Position numbers and translations under genes: made by a program. This document shows positions 1-8,800 of a DNA stretch of 12,163 nucleotides, piece by piece. The notes beneath the pieces were generated by a model, which was given only the letters and a program-made list of their open reading frames with translations, was not told where the DNA came from and did no database searches. The stretch is from NCBI GenBank assembly GCA_017413145.1, contig JAFPUX010000530.1, positions 1 to 12,163 of the forward strand, in the 5' to 3' direction. Each line of letters begins with the position of its first letter. Position 1 is the stretch's first letter. The stretch comes from Kiritimatiellia bacterium (GTDB lineage Bacteria > Verrucomicrobiota > Kiritimatiellia > RFP12 > UBA3636).

Positions 1-1
1 C

Positions 2-103
2 GGCGTCGCCGCGGCGCTCGCCGCGCGCGCCGGCGTGCAGCCGCGCGCCGTCCCGGTCGCGGACATCCAGGCCGAGCTGCGGAAACAGGGCGTGGAACCG
101 TAA
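2..103 (+). CDS. C-terminal end of a probable FAD-dependent oxidoreductase (5' truncated)
   Basis: An open frame enters from the left edge and stops at TAA (101-103), giving 33 residues. It reads GVAAALAARAGVQPRAVPVA followed by DIQAELRKQGVEP. The pattern of an Ala-rich helix, 'AGV.PR', then 'QAELRKQGV' and a stop is what I know from the C-terminus of FAD-dependent oxidoreductases of the FAD_oxidored type (PF12831), common in Planctomycetes, Lentisphaerae and Verrucomicrobia. In that family the helix packs against the N-terminal FAD-binding domain. The glycine-rich FAD motif lies outside the window, so the call rests on this short tail alone. The next gene starts 24 bases downstream on the same strand, so co-transcription is possible. 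Another Ala-rich C-terminus cannot be excluded. Confidence 0.55.
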   Translation, partial: GVAAALAARAGVQPRAVPVADIQAELRKQGVEP

Positions 104-127
104 AACCTTCCAACCCCGACGTTCGCC
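104..127 (+). other. Intergenic gap between oxidoreductase tail and protein 1
   Basis: Twenty-four bases, pyrimidine-rich in the middle (CCTTCCAACCCCG), with neither a Shine-Dalgarno-like GGAG nor a hairpin with a T-run. Any promoter for protein 1 must lie inside or upstream of the preceding gene, or translation depends on coupling or an SD-independent start. Confidence 0.6.
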
Positions 128-3100
128 ATGCGCGCCGTTCCTCCGATTCTTTCCCTTCTCGCCGTCCTCGCGTTCGCCGCGCCCGCCGCGCGTGCGGCGG
201 ACGCGGACGCGACCGGCCTCGTGCCGACAATCTGGTTCGACTTCGAGACGAAGCCGGACGCCGCCGGACTCAAGAACGCGAACAAGGGCTCGGCCTCCAT
301 CTCGTTCTCCAACAAGGGAACCGCCGCGTACGGGACCGGCGCGACGAACGGCTGGGCGCTCAACACCGTCGGCTTCTCGCCGTATTCGGCGTCCGGCGGC
401 CAATGCTCGACGGCCGGGAACGCCTTCACCGTTTCCGCGGTGATGACGCTCGGCACGAACACGAACGGCGTCACGTTGAACGTCCGTTGCGAAACCGCGG
501 AGAAGGATCTGGTCGTCCGTCGCGGCTCCGCGGCGGGTTCGCTCGTCGTCGGACTGGGTCCCCAGAAGGCCGTTTCGAAGAAGTTTTTGAACGCGACCCT
601 GTCGGACGGCGACACGGCCTTCCACCTCGTCTCCGTCGTCGCGGAACAGTCCGGCACGAGCCTCTATGTGGACGGCGACCTTGTCACCAATTCAACCGAG
701 TTCTCCCTGTGGCACGCATCGGGCTGCGCCAGCCGGATGCAGTTCGGCGAACGCCTCTCCTCCAATCAGTCTCCCGAGGTGGCGTACGGCGGCCTCGTCG
801 ACGACCTTCGCATCCACGACGCGGCGCTCACGCCCGCGCAGATGAAGGCCATTGCCGCCGAATACGGGCTCGTCCCGTCGACGGACATGCTGGAGGTGTC
901 CGGGGCGCCGGCGAACTGGGGGACCGTCGTCCCGGCGTACGGCACCACCAACGGGCTCGCGCAAGGAGACGCCTTCCCGTGCTCCGCCGCCGGTTCCGAA
1001 ACGGCGTCGACGAAGATCGTGCCCATCGGCCATTCGCTCTACGCCGTCGCGGCGGACGGGACCGCGACCCTGGTCGACGAATGCGACGCGACGTCGTTCG
1101 TCTACACGCACGGAACGACCCGGTCGCGCCTCGTCTGGCGCTGGGCGCAGTCGAACCTCGTCTCCGTCGCGGCCGGCGCGGGCGGGACCGTCTCCGAAAG
1201 CGGATGGGCGGGCTACGGCGACGCGTTCGCCGCGGCCGCCACGCCGGATCCGGGGTTCCGCTTCCTGCGCTGGACCGGGGACACGGCCGGCATCGACGCG
1301 AGGGCCGCCTCGGTCGTCCTGCCGTCGGTGACCGCGCCCCGTTCGATCGCCGCGGAGTTCATCTCCGAGAGCGTCGACGAAACCGTCCAGTGGGTCTCGC
1401 CGTCCGGCGACGACGGGAACGACGGCTATTCCGAATCGTCCCCGAAGAAGACCATCGCCGCCGCCGTCGCCTGTCTCTCGACCGTCGACGAGTCGAAGAC
1501 CTGCACCGTCCATGTCGCGCCGGGCCGGTATACGATCTCGTCCCCGATCTCCCTGGCGAGGGCCGTCCGCCTCCTCGGCGACGACGCCGACCCGTCCCTC
1601 GTCGTCGTGTCGAACAAGGAGAACGTCGCATGGGGAAACACCAACCACAGGTGCGTCCTGCTGAACCATCCCGACGCCCTGGCCTCCGGAATGACATTTG
1701 AGAACGGGAAGGACTACGGCGACGGCGGCAACGTGCGGATCGACACGAACGGCGGCATGGTGACCAACTGCATCCTGGTCAACGGATTCACGCGCGAAGG
1801 AAACCAGTCCGGCGGCGCGAACGTGGCGATCGCGGGCCCCGGGCTCGTGACCCACTGCCGAATCCTCGGCGGAAGCATGAACAACTGCTCCGGCTGCGAC
1901 CGCGTGTCCTCGGTTTATCTCGCGCATGCGGACGCCCGGATCGAGAACTGCCTCGTCGACGGCTTCCGGGGGGCGACGACCTCCATCCAGCCCACCGTGG
2001 GATGCGCCGGAATCCTCGTCAACAAGGGAACCGCCGTCAACTGCACGGTCGTGAACTGCACGTCGCCCTACACCACGGCCTCCGGCTTCGCGGGCATCCT
2101 CGTCTGGGCGAACGGAAGCGCGCTGAACTGCGCGTCGGTCGCCAACGTGGACAGCAACGGAACGCTTCGCGCGTTCTCGTCGAACCAAGTGGCGCGGACC
2201 TCGCACTGCGCGTTCGACGCGATTGCGGGCGAGGCGGCCGTTCCGGAGGGCATGGTCGGCGCCGTCGTCGGGACGGCCGAGTCGTTCTTCCCGCACTTCG
2301 CGGACGACGCCATCGCCGAGGTCAAGTACCGCCCGGGCCCCGGGAGCCCGCTCCTCGACGCGGGCGCGGACTACGCCCCGATGCCGGCCTTCGACCTCTC
2401 CGGGCGCCAGGCGCGCCGGATCGGCGCCGCCGTCGACATCGGTTGCTACGAGGACATGTACCTCGCCATCGAGGCGACGGGCGAGTCGACGGTCGGACTC
2501 GAGTCGTTCGCGACGGACTTCTCGCTCGGATCGGACGTCCCCGCGGACGTCGCGGTCGTCTGGAGCGCGGACGCGTCGTTCGCGGACGCTTCGACGAACA
2601 CGGTCGCGGAGGGCGTCACGAACGGCGTCCACGAGGCGGCGATCGCCGGACTCGAGCCGGACCTGGTCTATTGGTGGAAGCTCGTGGCGGACAACGGCGC
2701 CATCGCGGTCGAGACCGCGCCGGCGTCGTTCCGGACGCTCGGCGCGCCGACGTTCGACGAGGTGTCCGAGACCGTCTCCGGACCGACCGCCGTGTTCTCG
2801 GTCGGGCTCGCGTCCCTTGCGCGGGACGAGCTCGGCAACGGGCTCCGGACCTACGTCACCGTGTATTACACGACGAACGGGACGGACTACGTCGAGCTGT
2901 CGCTCGGCTCCGCGACCCGGGCGCGGATGCTTGCCGGTTCCGCGACGCTTCCCAACGGGGACTGCACCTGGTACGCCCGCGCCTACGCCGACTACGGCGG
3001 GCGGACGATCGAGGCGCGGACCGGGCTCCGGACGTTCCGCGTCTTCCACAACGCGACGCCCCCGGCCGGCTTCCACCGTCTCGACGCGACGATCTCGTAC

Positions 3101-5812
3101 CAGGGCGAGGCCGCCGAGGACATTCCCCTGCTGCTGCGCCTTTCCGAGTCGATCGAGGGCTTCCGCTACGCGAACGTCGCCAACAACGGCCGGGACTTCC
3201 TCTTCTCGGACGGCGACGGCAATCCCCTTCCCTTCGAAATCGACACCTGGAACCCCGCCGGCGAATCGCTCGTCTGGGTCCGCGTGCCCGTCTTCACGAA
3301 CGGCGCCGTGGTCCACCTGGACTACGGCGCCTCGGAGGCCGACGGCACCGCGGACGCCGCGGACGTCTGGCGCCGCTACGTCGCCGTCTGGCACATGAAC
3401 GAACTCCGCACGGACGCCGCCTCGGGCCGGTGCTACACCCCCGACTCCACCGCGAGCGGCTGGCACGCCTACAAGACCGTCGAGGCGGATGCGGTGCCCG
3501 CGCCCGTCACCACGGCGACCGGCGCCACCGCGAATCCGACGCCCCCGACCGGCACGGCGATGAACGTCGCCTACGGAGCCGGCAAGTCGAAAACGTCCCT
3601 CGGCGGCTTCACGGTCCCCGCGAGCCGGACCTCCGCCACGACGCTGAACGGCCCCGGCTTCACGCTTTCGGCCTTCGTGAACTCGCACCAGGCCGCGAAC
3701 GACGGCCGCTGCCGCGTCATCGCGTTCGGAAACGCGCCCGGCGACCGGGCCAACCTCGCGGTCGGCGGCGACAGGATCTACTGCATGGGGTCCAACAGCC
3801 ACTACAAGACCAATCCGAAGGGCGCGACGGGCTGGGTCCACGCGGCGGCCGTCTTCGGTTCGAAATCCTTCGTCTACGCGGACGGCGCGAATCTCTCGGG
3901 CTCCGGCGACAATCCGAATCTCAAGAGCCTCGCGCTCGACAAGGGCATCGGCCTCGGCTGCTTCACGGACGGCACGCAATGCCTCGACGGCTACATCGAC
4001 GAGGCGCGCATCCGGAACGCCGCCTCGACCGCCTCGTGGGCCGCCGCCGAATACGCCGCGATGGCGGACCCGGACGTCGTCCGCTTCGGCGCGGCGCGCT
4101 ACCTCCAGATCCCGGTCCTCGACGGCGCGCCCTCGCTGGCCTGGGCCATGAGCTTCTTCCGCTACTCCGCCGCCGTCTCCTACGGACTCGGCGACGTGCT
4201 CCTCACGACGGTCGACCTCCACGACGGCTCCGCGACCACGAACGCGACGCATTCGTTCGATTCGGTCGACCAGCTCCCGCAGTCGTTCTCGGACGCCGTC
4301 TCGCTCGGCGAAAACCGGATGTACCGCGCCGTCGCGGTCCTGCGTTCGTCGGACGGCTCGGAGGAGGAGCTCGCGGCCGCCGAGGAGACGGTCTACTCCG
4401 GGCAGCTGATCGCGACCTGGATCCAGGACGCGGACGTCGCGGCGATGACGCCCGCGATCGTCCGGCTCGCCCGCGCGGACACCGAGGCCGCCACCTGCGC
4501 GGACCTGACCGTCGCCGTGTCCCTCTCCGGCGAGGCGGTCTCCAAGGGGCTCGTCGCGCCCGTCGCGTCCGCGACCATTCCGGCCGGGGAAAGCTACGTC
4601 GACGTCGAAATCCGCCCGGTCGCCCGGAGCGTCGTCCCCGGCAGCTACACCGCGACGCTGGCGGTCGCGGGGAAGAACGTCGCCAACCCCGACGGCGACG
4701 ACTCGCGCGCCGAGTTCGGCGTCCGCAACGCCGGCGCCGACCCGTACGTGCGCTTCGTCGCCCCGGACGGCAACGACGAGAACGACGGCGCGCTGGCCAC
4801 GAGGCCCAAGCGGACCATCGCCGCGGCCCTCGCGTCGTTCTCCGAGAACGCCCGGGCCTCGCTCTGCACGGTCCACGTCGCCCCGGGCCTCTACCCGATC
4901 TCCTCGCCGATCGTCCTCGCGAACCCCGTCCGCGTCCTCGGCGACGACCCGGATCCGGTGCGCGTCGTCGTGTCGAACACCGTCACCGCCGACTACTACC
5001 GCCAGGACCAGCGCGTCTTCCGCCTCGACCATGCCGACGCCCTTGTCGCGAACCTGACGATGCGGGGCGGGCAGGAATACGGCCACGGAGGCGACTTCAA
5101 GATCGAAGCCGCCGGCGGCACGGTCTCGAATTGCGTCGTCGAGACCGGCTACACCCGCGACAACGGAAAGGCCGCGGGCGGATGGCTCGACGGCGGCCTC
5201 GTCACGCACACGGTCTTCCGCAACAACGCGTCGGGTTCCGGATCCGCCAGCTGGGACGGCAACCGTCCCGGCGTCCTCCAGCTCAACAACTCGGCCCGCG
5301 CGGAGAACTGCCTCTTCGCCGGCAACGACCAGCACGCGTCCGTCACGCTGATCAACGTCTACGGAAATTCGGTCATGCGCAACTGCACGATCGTCGATTC
5401 GTCGCTGTCCAGGACCAACGAAAACTGCCGCTCGTGGTCGGCCCTGAACATCGGCTCCGGCGCGACGGTCCTGAATACCGTGGTCGCGGGCGTCACGAAC
5501 ACGGTCGACGGCGCGACGTGCCTCCTGACCGGCTCCGTCGCGCGTTTCCGCAACGGAGCCTTCGACGGCGACGTCGCGGACCGCGGCTTCCCGGCGGATA
5601 CGGTCGTCGGGACGGCCGCTTCGTTCTTCCGCGCCCGCACCCGCGGCGACTGGCGCCCGAAGAGCGGCGGGCCGCTCGTCGGCGCCGGCGCGAACTACGA
5701 GCCGATGGCGGGCACGGACCTCTCCGGCGTCCAGCCGCGCAAGATCGGAACCCGCGTCGACATCGGCTGCTACGAGGCCTTCGCCGAAACGACGATCCTG
5801 ATCTTCCGCTAG
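128..5812 (+). CDS. Giant exported LamG / beta-helix / DUF2341 multi-domain protein (protein 1)
   Basis: 1894 residues; function unknown, probably extracellular or surface-bound. The only in-frame start after the upstream TAA is ATG128. It begins a signal peptide (Arg2, hydrophobic 7-18, likely cleavage after ARA at 21-23). Domains in order, limits approximate: LamG-like 33-247 (ends GGLVDDLRIHD); InlB-B-like bacterial repeat 343-411 (GFRFLRWTGD); right-handed beta-helix 420-776 closing with a choice-of-anchor-Q-like motif (SPLLDAG...VDIGCYE); Fn3-like 780-868 (YWWKLVADNG); Ig-like 870-972; DUF2341 974-1075 (PFEIDTW, WVRVPV, LDYG); LamG 1085-1325 (WHMNE, GYIDEARIRN); Ig-like to 1430; Calx-beta-like 1432-1535 (IPAGESYVDVEI); second beta-helix 1540-1886, also ending VDIGCYE. 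A ten-residue tail (FAETTILIFR) ends the protein with no LPXTG, PEP-CTERM or membrane anchor. I see no catalytic cluster, so binding or structural roles are inferred. Upstream of the start I see no Shine-Dalgarno. Residues 863-1085 are nearly copied in the next gene. Confidence 0.93.
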   Translation: MRAVPPILSLLAVLAFAAPAARAADADATGLVPTIWFDFETKPDAAGLKNANKGSASISFSNKGTAAYGTGATNGWALNTVGFSPYSASGGQCSTAGNAFTVSAVMTLGTNTNGVTLNVRCETAEKDLVVRRGSAAGSLVVGLGPQKAVSKKFLNATLSDGDTAFHLVSVVAEQSGTSLYVDGDLVTNSTEFSLWHASGCASRMQFGERLSSNQSPEVAYGGLVDDLRIHDAALTPAQMKAIAAEYGLVPSTDMLEVSGAPANWGTVVPAYGTTNGLAQGDAFPCSAAGSETASTKIVPIGHSLYAVAADGTATLVDECDATSFVYTHGTTRSRLVWRWAQSNLVSVAAGAGGTVSESGWAGYGDAFAAAATPDPGFRFLRWTGDTAGIDARAASVVLPSVTAPRSIAAEFISESVDETVQWVSPSGDDGNDGYSESSPKKTIAAAVACLSTVDESKTCTVHVAPGRYTISSPISLARAVRLLGDDADPSLVVVSNKENVAWGNTNHRCVLLNHPDALASGMTFENGKDYGDGGNVRIDTNGGMVTNCILVNGFTREGNQSGGANVAIAGPGLVTHCRILGGSMNNCSGCDRVSSVYLAHADARIENCLVDGFRGATTSIQPTVGCAGILVNKGTAVNCTVVNCTSPYTTASGFAGILVWANGSALNCASVANVDSNGTLRAFSSNQVARTSHCAFDAIAGEAAVPEGMVGAVVGTAESFFPHFADDAIAEVKYRPGPGSPLLDAGADYAPMPAFDLSGRQARRIGAAVDIGCYEDMYLAIEATGESTVGLESFATDFSLGSDVPADVAVVWSADASFADASTNTVAEGVTNGVHEAAIAGLEPDLVYWWKLVADNGAIAVETAPASFRTLGAPTFDEVSETVSGPTAVFSVGLASLARDELGNGLRTYVTVYYTTNGTDYVELSLGSATRARMLAGSATLPNGDCTWYARAYADYGGRTIEARTGLRTFRVFHNATPPAGFHRLDATISYQGEAAEDIPLLLRLSESIEGFRYANVANNGRDFLFSDGDGNPLPFEIDTWNPAGESLVWVRVPVFTNGAVVHLDYGASEADGTADAADVWRRYVAVWHMNELRTDAASGRCYTPDSTASGWHAYKTVEADAVPAPVTTATGATANPTPPTGTAMNVAYGAGKSKTSLGGFTVPASRTSATTLNGPGFTLSAFVNSHQAANDGRCRVIAFGNAPGDRANLAVGGDRIYCMGSNSHYKTNPKGATGWVHAAAVFGSKSFVYADGANLSGSGDNPNLKSLALDKGIGLGCFTDGTQCLDGYIDEARIRNAASTASWAAAEYAAMADPDVVRFGAARYLQIPVLDGAPSLAWAMSFFRYSAAVSYGLGDVLLTTVDLHDGSATTNATHSFDSVDQLPQSFSDAVSLGENRMYRAVAVLRSSDGSEEELAAAEETVYSGQLIATWIQDADVAAMTPAIVRLARADTEAATCADLTVAVSLSGEAVSKGLVAPVASATIPAGESYVDVEIRPVARSVVPGSYTATLAVAGKNVANPDGDDSRAEFGVRNAGADPYVRFVAPDGNDENDGALATRPKRTIAAALASFSENARASLCTVHVAPGLYPISSPIVLANPVRVLGDDPDPVRVVVSNTVTADYYRQDQRVFRLDHADALVANLTMRGGQEYGHGGDFKIEAAGGTVSNCVVETGYTRDNGKAAGGWLDGGLVTHTVFRNNASGSGSASWDGNRPGVLQLNNSARAENCLFAGNDQHASVTLINVYGNSVMRNCTIVDSSLSRTNENCRSWSALNIGSGATVLNTVVAGVTNTVDGATCLLTGSVARFRNGAFDGDVADRGFPADTVVGTAASFFRARTRGDWRPKSGGPLVGAGANYEPMAGTDLSGVQPRKIGTRVDIGCYEAFAETTILIFR
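1385..2455 (+). repeat. Beta-helix plus anchor-Q domain, copy 1 (protein 1)
   Basis: Residues 420-776 of protein 1. It opens with WVSPSGDDGNDG, PKKTIAAAV, CTVHVAPGRY and RLLGDDADPS, the usual cap of secreted right-handed beta-helix (pectin-lyase-like or DUF1565-type) domains. Coils follow with recurring Asn-Cys pairs (547-548, 607-608, 638-639, 643-644, 667-668). The close is SPLLDAGADYAPM, FDLSGRQARRIG and VDIGCYE, which fits a choice-of-anchor Q motif. No lyase or hydrolase active-site cluster is evident. Confidence 0.8.
2327..3382 (+). repeat. Long direct repeat, copy A (anchor-Q tail, Fn3, Ig, DUF2341)
   Basis: This stretch of gene 1 aligns without gaps to 11108-12163 of gene 2 at a constant offset of 8781 bases (2927 codons). 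By eye I count about 23 mismatches between 2714 and 3382 (about 96.6% identity); 13 are synonymous and the rest give 7 amino-acid changes in 223 residues. Bases 3230-3366 are identical over 137 positions. Identity is lower, though still high, in 2327-2713. Just upstream of 2327 the alignment needs a one-codon gap and falls off quickly. The repeat may extend past 3382, because the other copy is cut by the window end. Confidence 0.95.
4745..5809 (+). repeat. Beta-helix plus anchor-Q domain, copy 2 (C-terminus of protein 1)
   Basis: Residues 1540-1894 of protein 1. It has the same cap as copy 1 (FVAPDGNDENDG, PKRTIAAAL, CTVHVAPGLY, RVLGDDPDP), coils with SNCVVE, AENCLF and MRNCTI, and the close GPLVGAGANYEPM, TDLSGVQPRKIG and VDIGCYE. 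Only ten residues follow before the stop, so this helix forms the C-terminal end of the protein. Confidence 0.8.
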
Positions 5813-5837
5813 CGGCCTCGCGGGGCCCGCCGACAGC

Positions 5838-5843
5838 TGGAGA
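5838..5843 (+). promoter_or_regulatory. Ribosome binding site for protein 2
   Basis: TGGAGA lies five bases before ATG5849, a normal Shine-Dalgarno core and spacing. It sits in the 36-base gap after the TAG of protein 1 and supports independent initiation of protein 2. No equivalent purine-rich site precedes ATG128. Confidence 0.5.
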
Positions 5844-5848
5844 CTCCC

Positions 5849-8800
5849 ATGAAACATCCGTTGCTCCCGCTTTTCGCGACAACCCTTCTCGCGACCGCCC
5901 TCGCCGCGCCTCCGGCCCGCGGCGAGGCGCTCGACGCGAGTCCGTTCGCCTGGCGCGTCCCGATCGCGGTATCGGGCTACGCGGGCGCGTCGCCGCTCAC
6001 GAACTTCCCCGTCCTCGTGACGCTCGCCGCCGGTTCGCCCTCCGGCTTCGACTACGCCGACTGCGCGGAGGACGGCTCCGACCTGCGCTTCGCGGACGCG
6101 GACGGCGCGATCCTTCCGCACGAGATCGACACGTGGGACCCGTCCGGCGAATCCTTCGTCTGGGTCGGCCTCCCCGTTCTCACGAACGGCGCGGCCTTCT
6201 CGCTCTACTACGGCGGCGCCGTCTCGCAGCCCGCCCCCCCGGCGACGAACGTCTGGACCCGCTACGCGGCCGTCTTCCACGGCGGCGCGACGATCGCGGA
6301 CGCGACGGGCAACGCGGCGGACGTCCGGCCGAACGGCGTCCTCGGCGTCGCCTCAGGCGGCAGGGCGGGCGGCGCGATGGACAAGGGCGCGAACGTCGGG
6401 CTCCAGTTCTCGAACCCCGTGGCGTCCGGCGCCCTCGCCTCCGCCGCGCGGGTCTCCGTCTCCGGCTGGTTCCGGCGGTCCAACTCGGGAAGCACCGCCA
6501 TCGTCGCGGCGAACAAGAACGCCTGGGGGGAAACGGGGTTCCTCGGCATCGTCGAGGGCGGGACCTACTTCTCCGTCGCCGTCGACGGAACCCATCAGGG
6601 CGCCACCGGCAAGGGCGCGCTCGCGAAGGGCGAATGGGGCCACCTCGCCTTCGCCTACGACACGACGAACGTCGCGTCCTACTTCGACGGCGAGCCCATC
6701 TTCGCGAAGCCGAACGGCAAGCCGCTGGCGGACAAGGGGGACGCCTACTGGGCGTTCGGCTCCTACAACAACCAGAACAAGGACTGCTTCCAGGGCGCCA
6801 TGGACGAGCTGCGCGTCTTCGACGGCATCGCGTCCGCCGACTGGATCCGCGCCGAGCACGATTCGGTCGCCGACCCCGCGGCGTTCGCCGTCCGCGGCGC
6901 GGTCGCGCCGGTCGACGGGGAGGCGCCGCGCTTCGGGGCGCTCGCCGCCTCGGACGAGGGCGGAACCGCGACGTTCTCCGTTTCGCTCGCCGCGCCCGGC
7001 TTCGGCGGCGCGGTCCCGACCGCCGTCTCGGTGTTCTACGGGACGAACGGCGTGGACTGGACCGAGCTTTCCCTCGGTTCGACGAACGCCGCCGCGACGC
7101 GGACCGGCTCCGCGTCGGGCCTGACGGGCAACGTCCGCTACCTCTGGTACGCCGTCGCGTCGGCGACGCAGGACGGCGCGACCAAGACGGCGACGAGTCC
7201 GTGGCGGTCGTTCGTCTCGAAGGCCGTCGACCCGGCCGGGAACCACATGAGCTTCACGGCGACCGTCGACTGGGACGGCGCCCCCGCGGAGAACGTCCCG
7301 GTCCTGCTGCGCCTCTCCGAAGCCGCGGTCCGGGGCTTCTACTACGGCGACGTCACGTCGTCCGGCTTCGAGATCGTCGACGCGGCCGGCCGGCTGCTCC
7401 CCTTCGAGATCGACACGTGGGACGAAACCGGCGAATCGCTCGTCTGGGTCCTCCTCCCCGACTACCGCGACGGCGCGACGTTCACGGTGCGCTACGGCGC
7501 GCCATTCGCCAACGCCCCGGCCCCGCCCGAGGAGGTCTGGGCGGACTACAAGGGCGTTTGGCACATGGAATCCGCCTCGCCCGCCGACGCCTCCGGATCG
7601 GGCAACGACGGCACCGCGGCCGGCGCGGCGGCAAGCGCCCCCGGCCTCATCGGCTCCGCCCTGTCCCTGCAGGCCAAGACCGACTACGTGAAGTGCGGCA
7701 CGAATCTGGTCAATTCCGAGCTGGCGGCCGGCTTCACGGTCGCGGGCTGGGCGAATTTCGCCGACCTGTCCGGCTACCACGCCCTGTTCGGGAAGAACCT
7801 TTTCATTTCGGTCCGGTCGAGCGGCGACAGCGAGATCCAGGTCACCACGCCGGGCAAGCTGGACCACAACCTGTCCGGACTGTCCCTTCCGGCCGCCGGA
7901 ACGTGGGGGCATTTCGCCCTGACGTTCAGCAAGAACGCGAGCAACGGCTGCCGGCTGTACGTGAACGGCGCGCTCGCGGCGCAGAAGGACGCCGGAGACA
8001 TCGCGAACCTGACGGACCCCACCGAGATGTGGCTCGGCCGCAACCAGTGGGGGTACGACCAGAACTTCAAGGGCCTCCTCGACGAGATGCGCCTGCGCGC
8101 CGGCATCCGTTCCGCGAACGAGATCGCCGCGGAATACCACGCGATGGCGGACGCCGCGGCGCTCGTCTGCGGCGCCGCCGAGCCGAGCGACGCCGACCTC
8201 CCCGTCATCGGGGACGCCTCCGCCGCGGGCGGCGCCGGCTCGGCCGCGTTTTCCGTCGTGCTCGACCGCCCCGGCTTCGGCGGCGCCGCGCCGACGTCCG
8301 TGTCGGTGTTCTACGGGACGAACGGCGTGGACTGGACGGAACTCGTCCTCGGCTCGACGAACGAAGCCGCGACGCTGACCGGAACGGCGACCGGGCTCCG
8401 CGGCAACACCGTGTACCTCTGGTACGCCGCGGCGACGGCGACGCAGGACGGCGTCGGCAAGTCGGCGGACACCTCGCGGACGCCCCGTACGGTCCTGACG
8501 GGCGCGCTGCCGGCGCCGGAGGCCTACAGGACCTTCACGGCGACCGTGGAGTACGACGGCGCGGCCGCGACGAACGTCCCGGTCCTGCTGCGCCTTTCCG
8601 AGAACGCGATCGAGGGCTTCGACTACGACGACGTCACGGCGTCCGGCTTCGAGATCGTCGACGCCGACGGGCGTCTGCTGCCCTTCGAGATCGACACGTG
8701 GGACACGAACGGCGAATCGCTCCTCTGGGTCCGCCTGCCCGTCTGGGAGGACGGCGCGACGATCGTCGTGCGCTACGGCGCCGAGTTCGCCAATTCGCCG

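Noticed and set aside
403..1701. Forward open frame overlapping protein 1 in another frame
   Set aside because: It is Arg-rich and has no recognisable domain. The overlapping frame 128-5812 has clear domains and a signal peptide.
1385..2455. Pectate lyase or other polysaccharide lyase activity for the beta-helix
   Set aside because: The fold class fits, but I find no conserved Asp/Arg or Ca-binding catalytic cluster, and the anchor-Q type of helix is usually annotated without enzyme function.
2223..3398. Forward open frame rich in Arg, Ser, Thr and Pro
   Set aside because: A shifted-frame reading of the Fn3-Ig-DUF2341 region; composition typical of frame shadows in GC-rich DNA.
5813..5834. 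Possible terminator hairpin between the two large genes (GGCC...GGCC and GGGCCC)
   Set aside because: The stem is only about four to five pairs and no T-run follows. Short GC palindromes are expected by chance at this base composition.
692..6280. Antisense open frame of 1862 codons opposite protein 1
   Set aside because: Its product is an Arg/Asp/Val/Gly-rich string without domains or a signal peptide. It is the mirror expected when GC-rich codons on the other strand avoid stop complements. It also crosses the gene boundary at 5812-5849.
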